Shown: piece by piece, positions 57,797-64,000 of the stretch
Layout: every line of letters begins with the position of its first letter
Numbering within the stretch: the stretch's first letter is position 1
NCBI GenBank assembly: GCA_027625915.1
Contig: JANTQA010000026.1
Location: 3,286,001-3,350,000, forward strand
Direction: 5' to 3'
Source of the DNA: Anaeramoeba flamelloides
Lineage: Eukaryota > Metamonada > Anaeramoebidae
Length of the DNA: 64,000 nt
The notes under the pieces: generated by a model
What the model was told of the DNA's origin: nothing
What the model saw: the letters and a program-made list of their open reading frames with translations, nothing else
Database searches by the model: none
Program-made: the position numbers and the translations under genes

Positions 57797-58582
57797 AATA
57801 TTCCCCGAAAATACCCGAAATTCAAAAATACCCGAAAATTTTTTAACCACGAAAAAACTCGTTTTAAACAACTTCTAAGAAATCCTAGTGCTAATATACT
57901 CAGTTTAAAGGTAAATTTGTAATTTTTATTGTAGAATATTTTTTTTTCTTTGAAAAAATCAAAATTCAAAAAATTTAAATTTTTGGGAATAGTATTCAAC
58001 CCATTTTGTGTGAATGGGCTTGGTATCTTAGATGAATATAACATTTATGATCATTTCAAAATGGTATTAACGAAAGGAGAGAACATGTACTTGTTAAGAG
58101 AATTTCTAATTGTGTATCATTACCCATAATTTTGTAATCTTAAATATGATGTAAAAATAACTGAATAATATCTAATCGTACTATAGATACCCATATCCTA
58201 CTCAAGGTGAAGTGACCCAAGCCAAACCTTATTTTAACTTCCCATTCCTTAAAAGAAATTGGTTTAACCAAAATATATAAACACGTACGATACCGAAACT
58301 AACACAACCCATACCAAACTCAAGCATACCCTGACATGCATATTTACTTACCCTAATAAGTACCAAAAATTACTCAAATATACTCAAAAGGTAACAAAAA
58401 CTCCGTAGAGAGGCTTAAAATAGAAAATTCAAAAAATATATTTTATCTGAAAGTAAAGTTGTTTTTTTACCGTTAAACTGAGTATTTGTAACTAGGGTTT
58501 CTTCGAAGTTGTTTAAAACGAGTTTTTTCGTAGTTAAAAAATTTTCGGGTATTTTCGGGAATAGTTCAAACACCCGAATTTT
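57797..58582. mobile_element. about 785-bp fold-back with CCCGAAAATACCCGAAA ends
   Basis: Left arm about 57797-57935 (CCCGAAAATTTTTTAACCAC, then GAAAAAACTCGTTTTAAACA) pairs with right arm about 58455-58582 (AACGAGTTTTTTCGTAGTTA, then AAAAATTTTCGGGTATTTTC). The arms are about 130 bases. The centre (about 58080-58400) is G+C-richer than usual here, with ACCCATATCCTACTCAAGG and similar, but has no clear frame. The frame at 57721-58044 runs through the arm and is not a gene. Confidence 0.75.
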
Positions 58583-58736
58583 TAAAAACATTTGCAAAAT
58601 GAAAATTTTTAATAGTGATCTTCAGTAAAAAATGTAAGAATTTATTGTGTAATAAGATTTATAATAGATTTTTTAGAGTCACAGAAGCTATTTGATCCAT
58701 GCCACACTAATATCATTTACTACTCAATTACAATAC

Positions 58737-59130
58737 TGTTATTTTACAATTAATAAATGAAAAATTATTATTTCAAGTTCTAAAATGAATATTAACGATT
58801 ATTGCTACAATCAAATCAACACAGAGTAAAAATTTTGTATTAGAGTTAAATAAGGAAGTTTAATTTACTGCTATTTTTGAATTAATAAATGAAAATTTTT
58901 ATTTCAATTTCCAAAATGAATATTAATGATTATTGTTCCAACCAAATTAACAGAGTAAAAATTTGGTCTTAGGATTAACTAAGGAAGTTTAGTTTAATGT
59001 CTAAAAATATCATTTCTAAACGATGTTGTTAGATCTTTGGATTTTCTTCAACTTATAAACGAGAAAAATATTTTGGAATTGTGAACTAAAAAATTTCATT
59101 TTTTAATTGGAAAATAATAGTATATTTGAT
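58737..59130. repeat. tandem partial arms of the 47-kb fold-back family
   Basis: Two direct units of about 130 bases, from about 58737 and 58871, share TTAATAAATGAAAA, AAAATGAATATTAA, GATTATTG and AAGGAAGTTTA. The second continues into the rest of an arm like 48260-48520, ending AATTGGAAAATAATAGTATA. This is a solo arm with an internal duplication. Confidence 0.65.
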
Positions 59131-59149
59131 TAAAGAGAAATCTGTGATG

Positions 59150-59480
59150 ACGCTAATCCCTTATTCAATCAAAAAACAAGAATAAAATATACTTTTTCAA
59201 ACTCTGACAAACCTCTAGAAAACCCTATTTGTTTTTTCAAAATAAGTAGATCTATTTCAGGTTATAAAACAACCAAATGAGTATTCTAGAGACACCCTCA
59301 CTTTAATGAACTTTGTGTAGGTTTATTACTAATCTCATAAAAAAATTAGTTATTTATAATAAGGATTTGATTTTAAATTTTAGCAATTACACAACACTTT
59401 TCCTTAAATTCACAATTAAAAATTCTTTCCGGGATTATTTTCATGTCAAGTATTTTTTCAAGACATAATATAAAAAGAAG
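59150..59480 (+). repeat. solo arm of the AATACCTGACATG fold-back family (1)
   Basis: From CAATCAAAAAACAAGAATAA, through AAAATAAGTAGATCTATTTC and AGTATTCTAGAGACACCC, to CGGGATTATTTTCATGTCAA. It matches the complement of 60214-60510 and the same strand of 62505-62830. It ends in the family terminus. Confidence 0.7.
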
Positions 59481-60213
59481 AGAGGACAAAAGAAAAGAGA
59501 AAAATAAAAAAAAAAAATTAATTGGTTACCTTGCTTGAAATTGCAATTATTTGAATTGAAGGATCAATTGCAGACTCGAAACCGGATTCAGACGTTTTGG
59601 TTTGAAGTTGGAACTGGATCGTTTTGCGTGGTTTAGTTTGGAGTTGAAATCAGATCATAAACTTGGTTGTTTTTAAGTACTATTTTTTAAAAATTGAAAA
59701 AAAAAAGAAAAAATGAGGATTTTAACGTTTCTCATTTCAAGTACCACAAATAGAGAGAATTTTTTTAAGTGACAACTCTTTTGTTTTTTGTAATAATTTC
59801 GAATTTATATTGAAATTACACTAATCAAAATACCATTAACATTTAATCTCAAAGTTTTTAAAATAAAAACTTTAAGAAAACTGTACTGAATAACTTTTTT
59901 AGGTTTTGTATTTTCATAAAAACAGTTTCAGGTTTTGGAAAGTTTATAACCCTTTTTCAATTTGGGTTGAGAAAACTCAGAAAAAATCTTTAAACAATTC
60001 GAAAAATGATTTTTGTTCAGGTTGTAGAGTTTAAAGAAAATCAAATGAAATCTTGTCAAGATCCTAGTAAATTTTTATTTTTTTAATTTGTGTTTTCCGC
60101 TTATGAAATGGATGTGTTATCATCATCTAGACAATTTATTAATTTGAGTCTATTTTTTGAAATCCAAAACCACATATTTAAAAGATATAACGAAAAATAA
60201 GTTATAGTAGTGA

Positions 60214-60697
60214 AAAAAATACTGGACATGAAAATAATACCTGACAAGATTTTTAATTGTGAATATTAATAAAATTCTTGTGTAATTTCAAATATTTTCA
60301 ATCAAATCCTTATTATAAATAACCCAATTTTTTGATCTGAGATTATTAATAAACCTACCTAAAGTTCATCAAAGTAAGGTGTCTCTAGAATATTGGGGTA
60401 ATTGATCGATAGCCTAAGTAGATCAACTTTTTTTGAAAAACAATCGAGTTTTATAGAGGTTTGTTAGAGTTTGGAAATGATATTTTTTTATTTTTTTTTT
60501 GATTGATTGAATGGTGTTTTGAACAACTGTAATTTCATTAATCATCATTCTAATAAGTGGGTGAGTTATAATTGAAAAAGTTTGAAACTTAAAAATTGGA
60601 TTTGATTGAAAATATTTGAAATTACACAAGAATTTTACTTATATTCACAATTAAAAATCTTGTCAGGTATTATTTTCAAGTCTGGTATATTTTTTAA
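60214..60697. mobile_element. about 485-bp fold-back with AATACCTGACA ends
   Basis: Left terminus AAATACTGGACATGAAAATA then ATACCTGACAAGATTTTTAA is repeated in inverse at the right (AAAAATCTTGTCAGGTATTA then TTTTCAAG). Pairing continues inward for roughly 95 bases (TTGTGTAATTTCAAATATTT / AAATATTTGAAATTACACAA). This is the only complete copy of the family; solo ends or arms lie at about 56270, 56622, 59150-59480 and 62505-62830. The interior holds an arm-like segment with GGTGTCTCTAGAATATTGG. Confidence 0.75.
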
Positions 60698-60776
60698 AAA
60701 CTTTACCATTTATTTTTATCAATATGAAGTTAATTCTTGAAGAAATGTTACTGTTGAGAGAAAATGTGGGAAAACA

Positions 60777-60840
60777 GAAAAATGGTTGGAAAAAATTTTT
60801 AATTGGGAACATTAGTAAAATTGAAAATCAAATCCTATTG
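60777..60840 (+). repeat. solo end of the 430-bp MITE family
   Basis: GGTTGGAAAAAATTTTTAAT then TGGGAACATTAGTAAAATTG matches the family terminus without a matching right end nearby. Probably a truncated copy. Confidence 0.55.
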
Positions 60841-61065
60841 ATAACTCAGTGAATTTTATATAAATCCAGGTTTAAATGTGTTACAAGTTCATTAATCTGT
60901 TGTTTGTGGAGAATACTCATTTGAATGGTTGATAACTAAAGTAGATCATGCTATTTTAACAAAAATCCGAGTTTTAGTAAAGTTTACTATTAATTCTGAA
61001 AATGATAATTTATAAACTTGCTTTAGATTATAAGAGATTAGGTTTTGAAAAAGTAAAATTACATT

Positions 61066-61498
61066 AATCTTTGTGGAAAAAAAGTGAAACACAGTTTTAA
61101 ATTGTGAACATTAATAGAATCACAGAAACCTGAAAATGAAAAGTAAAATCAATCAAAAGAAGAAACCCATTAACTTCAAATAATAACCCATTATATTATT
61201 TTCAATCATTCCAACAAATACAAGTTAAATCTCCTGATTTATCCAAATTGTTTGTGTTGTTTTGGAGATCTCAAAATTAGTCAATTTTTTGAACAAATTT
61301 TTAATAATCGATCAATCAACGAAAAGCCCATACCAAAAGATAGTATTAAAAAAACTGTTATTGTGGTGAATACTTAATTTTCTCTTTATTTATTTATTTA
61401 TTCTAATTTTCATTGGTCTTACTTTGAGTTTCCAGGTTTCTGTGATTCTATTAATGTTCCCAATTAAAAACCGTGTTGAACTTTTTTCCAGAAGGGTA
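61066..61498 (+). mobile_element. 430-bp MITE (GTGAAACACGG family), copy 4
   Basis: Begins TTTGTGGAAAAAAAGTGAAA and ends CTTTTTTCCAGAAGGGTAA. Internal order is as in copies 2 and 3. It borders the segment leading to the right inner arm, mirroring the position of copy 3 beside the left inner arm although both copies read in the same direction. Confidence 0.85.
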
Positions 61499-61809
61499 AA
61501 CGTTATTCTAATAAGTAGATTATTGTTATTTTCAATAGTTATTTCACAAACGATTGAAATTAAAAATCATTTTCTATTAATGTTCAATATCAAAATTGCT
61601 GTCCAACATTTTTTCTCAACCGTAATAGTATTCAATGTTTTATAATTTATATTGTGAACTTATAAAAGTAACTATTTTTGAAATTTTAAAATTCTAATAA
61701 TTAACTCAATAATCATCAACATAAAAACCCAAAAGCTGGTAAATTTTATTTCTTTTTGATAAATTTACTTGTAACATCAATATATTTCCAATATTCAAAA
61801 ATAATTGGT

Positions 61810-62170
61810 CAAAAAAATCTATTGTTTAATTATTAAAGTTTTGATCAAAATTGAATTTTTTAGCCACTAATCTACATTTCTCCACGTATTTAAGAAGTTA
61901 TTTTGCTACGACGGAGTCCGAATATTGATAATTCAACCTTTAAATTTGCGACAAAATGAAGATTTTTTTCTGAAATTGTGGGTTTTTTAATTAATAAAAG
62001 GATCATTTTTAATTGATGGGATCAACAAATATTACTACTTTGACTAATTGATATTTTTCAAAACATTTACACTTTGTCTCACTATTGTAATTCCCTAAAA
62101 TAACAAATACCGTCATCTTAGAATTCTACTTGGTAGAAACTTACCCCTTAAAAAAGGGCAACATCTGGCC
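61810..62170 (-). repeat. right inner arm of the 8.2-kb structure
   Basis: Diverged inverted partner of 56790-57170. Shared stretches include AATTGATGGGATCAA and TTAGAATTCT. Confidence 0.75.
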
Positions 62171-62204
62171 ATTTGTATTTCTGGCCATTTAGAATACAAA
62201 TAAC

Positions 62205-63010
62205 AGTGTAACTGGGAAAATAATTTTCAACTTCATTTTCAATTAGAGTCATGAATTACAACCCACTTCTTTCACGAGCGCACTTTGTAAAAGAAAAAAT
62301 CTGGAAAATGAAGTGAAAATTTTCCATAATTGAAATCAAATATAAGTATTAAAAAAACAACAACAATTATCAACAAAGACCAGTAAAAAACTTTTCATAA
62401 ACAAAAATAAAAACTTAGCACATGCTATTGAAACAATTGTAAAATTATAACCTGTCCACTTTTAGAATGATGAGTAATTAAATCACACTTTTCAAAACAG
62501 CATTCAACCAATCAAAAAACAAGAATAAAAATTATCATTTTCCAACTCTACTAAATCTCTATAAAACTCTCTTGTTATCAAAATAAGTAGATCTGCTTTT
62601 GTTATTCAACAGGCAAACAAGTACTCTCTAGACACCCTAACTTTAATGAACTTTAAGTAGGTTTATTATTGGGTTTATTAAAAATTTGTTTAGATATAAA
62701 AAAGATTTGATTTTCAATAATTGTAATTATACGACAGTCTTACAAATATGAGCAATTAAATTTCTTGAATTGGGGTTACTATGGTGTCTTATATTTTTTT
62801 CAAGACCCTAGCTGTTTTTTCCTATCGTTTTCTAGTTTTTGAATTTTTTTTTCTTTTAAGGATTAGTATGATACATTGAAAACATTTTTCACTTAATTTA
62901 TTCTTATTTTTCTTGTACAAATAGAGTTCTCAAAGAAGTCAGTTGTAATTCATGACTCTAATTAAAAAGGAAATTGTTACAGAAGTGAAAATTATTTCCC
63001 ATTTATAATT
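62205..63010. mobile_element. about 800-bp fold-back inside the right arms
   Basis: GGGAAAATAATTTTCAACTT then TAGAGTCATGAATTACAAC at the left is inverted at 62935-63010 (GTTGTAATTCATGACTCTAA, then GTGAAAATTATTTCCCAT). The arms are about 75 bases. It contains a solo AATACCTGACATG-family arm at 62505-62830, so it is itself a host for a further insertion. Its position corresponds to the gap between outer and inner right arms. Confidence 0.65.
62505..62830 (+). repeat. solo arm of the AATACCTGACATG fold-back family (2)
   Basis: Matches 59150-59480 on the same strand: CAATCAAAAAACAAGAATAA, AAAATAAGTAGATCTGC and CTCTAGACACCCTAACTTTA, then TTAATGAACTTTAAGTAGGT. The terminus is decayed (GGTGTCTTATATTTTTTTCA). 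Confidence 0.7.
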
Positions 63011-63057
63011 CAGATGTAAGTTGGGGAATAGGAATTTTTTAATTGACTTTTTCAATT

Positions 63058-63712
63058 CCCAAAGGTAATAGAGTAATTAATTACACAAGGATATAATGAA
63101 AAACCCGATATGCAAACTCATTTATCAACTTTAGTGAAATGAGTAATCAATTTTAAAAGAGTTGATTTTTCACATGGAAATTTTCAGTCAAAAGATCAGA
63201 TCCTTTCTGTTTGGATACACAGATCCAAAATAGAAATTGAAAAATTTTTGAAAACCTTTTTCATTTTAAAGAAATCTCACTTTTAGTAATTTGTGAGAGT
63301 TTGTATGAACAAGTAAGATTGAAACTTTAATATTATTTTAAAAATGCAAGAGAAATAAATCAAACATTGAATAATTAAAGATCATAAAAAATTGATCCTT
63401 TATTATATTCACAAACACTTATTAAATATCTTGAAATTTAAAAGATTATCAATATTATTTTTAAAATATCAAGAGTATAAGCAACCAAACTGTTATTATT
63501 AAAATCAGTTATTTGAGAATCCCTATTATTTTTTTATTAGAATTATTAAATTGAATTAGTTATATTTGTTTGAAAATATTTTAAAAAAATTGAGAAATAC
63601 AAAAAAAATTTTATTGATAAATTTAATCTTTGGGTTATTTACTAACCCACTGAAATAACCAAGAATGGGGTTATTAATTATTATTTGAAAATAACCAAAT
63701 TAAAAAAATTTC
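63058..63712 (-). repeat. right outer arm of the 8.2-kb structure
   Basis: Pairs with 55527-56180 and is nearly identical to it. The outer limit is at AACCAAATTAAAAAAATTTC. Confidence 0.85.
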
Positions 63713-63784
63713 AATTGTTGATAAGTTGAATTTTTTGTTTTTTTATGCCAAAATTTGATAAATTATGATTATTTATGATACGGC

Positions 63785-64000
63785 AATGGTTGACAATCTT
63801 TGATTTTTATTTTTGATTTTTTTTGATAATTTTTGTCGGATTTTTCTGTCAATTTTTGACAATTTTTGATTATTTTTGTTTGATTTTTTATGACAAATAT
63901 TTTTGATGACATAATTTGTCAAAAAATATCAAAAAAAATCATAGGATGACAAAAAAAAATCAAAAAATATCAAAAATGTATCAAAAAGGTGACATAACAT
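63785..64000. repeat. degenerate TTTTTGACA/TGTCAAAAA array, runs off the window
   Basis: Imperfect units of TTTTTGACAATTTTTGAT on this strand switching near 63905 to the complementary GTCAAAAAATATCAAAAA. Same composition as 53165-53480. The array continues past the window edge. Confidence 0.65.

Larger units (their letters stand above)
55527..63712. mobile_element. 8.2-kb inverted-repeat structure (nested fold-back island)
   Basis: Left arm 55527-56180 and right arm 63058-63712 are reverse complements with only occasional differences over about 654 bases. They share landmarks such as GGATCTGTGTATCCAAACAG and AATAACCCCATTCTTGG. A second, more diverged arm pair lies further in (56790-57170 with 61810-62170; GATCCCATCAATTAAAAATG is common to both). 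Between and inside the arms are smaller elements annotated separately. No gene of any kind was recognised in the 8 kb: all open frames are under about 110 codons and low-complexity. Arms much more alike than the surrounding repeats imply recent duplication-inversion or gene conversion. No capsid, polymerase or integrase coding was seen. Confidence 0.75.

Noticed and set aside
57721-58044. 107-codon minus-strand frame
   Set aside because: It runs through the arm of the fold-back at 57797-58582 and has no recognised motif.
55527-63712. Reading the 8.2-kb inverted-repeat structure as a Polinton/Maverick-like element
   Set aside because: Long terminal inverted repeats fit superficially, but no polymerase, integrase, ATPase or capsid-like frame is present and the size is too small. 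The interior consists of smaller fold-backs.
1-64000. CRISPR arrays, tRNA, 5S, U6 or other small RNA genes
   Set aside because: No spaced direct repeats of CRISPR type were seen. No G+C-rich 70-90-base blocks with B-box-like GTTCGAATCC were found, nor U6 or 5S signature motifs.

Overview
The window is very A+T-rich nuclear DNA from a unicellular eukaryote. Compact protein-coding genes with short T-rich GT-AG introns (about 100 to 330 bases, with one of 955) are scattered through long gene-poor stretches packed with inverted-repeat elements. All genes read with the standard code. An Ena/VASP protein, a Ras GTPase, a MARK/Par-1-type kinase and a longin-roadblock-like protein suggest an amoeboid or amoeboflagellate protist (for example Amoebozoa or Anaeramoebae). 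The window alone cannot fix the taxon.

Eight host genes can be supported: ribosomal protein eS4 (1584-2832, +), a two-domain longin/roadblock-like protein (8529-9970, +, five exons), an Ena/VASP actin regulator (16126-18548, +, four exons, the first holding only five coding bases), RNA polymerase II subunit Rpb9 (23507-23833, -), a Ras GTPase (29213-29803, -), a KxDL/BORC-type subunit (35222-35889, -), a FAF2/UBXD8-type UAS-UBX protein (39574-40948, -, with a reading-frame break at a 13-base A run) and a CAMK-family kinase with UBA-like and KA1-like regions (49972-52237, +). They are unrelated housekeeping, cytoskeletal, signalling and membrane-traffic genes, with no operon or functional cluster. 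A possible remnant of a PABP-like RRM lies near 11.5 kb.

The rest is dominated by repeats. (a) A Tc1/mariner-type transposon with a decayed transposase lies at 12780-13841. (b) A related-looking family of about 715 bp is present twice (3.2 and 10.4 kb). (c) A 200-bp almost fully palindromic MITE is present six times, two copies sitting inside a LINE reverse-transcriptase gene. (d) A 590-bp MITE is present three times. (e) A 430-bp MITE with ends like GTGAAACACGG is present four times. (f) A family of about 1.2 kb is present three times; two copies face each other across the Ras gene. (g) Fold-back elements with ends containing CTACCGTGAAAT occur at 4 and 19 kb. (h) Long-arm fold-back structures lie at 47-48.5 kb and throughout 55.5-63.7 kb, where near-identical arms of about 650 bp enclose an 8.2-kb nest of smaller inverted repeats. 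(i) A 5'-truncated LINE with a poly(A) tail lies at 24.6-26.65 kb, itself bracketed by near-identical inverted 195-bp arms.

The most distinctive observations are the inverted 1.2-kb elements flanking the Ras gene, the nested fold-back island at the right end, the inverted arms around the LINE, and the micro-exon that starts the Ena/VASP gene. No CRISPR array, tRNA, rRNA, LTR element or capsid-bearing element was recognised. Repeat boundaries were aligned by eye and are accurate to a few bases at best.
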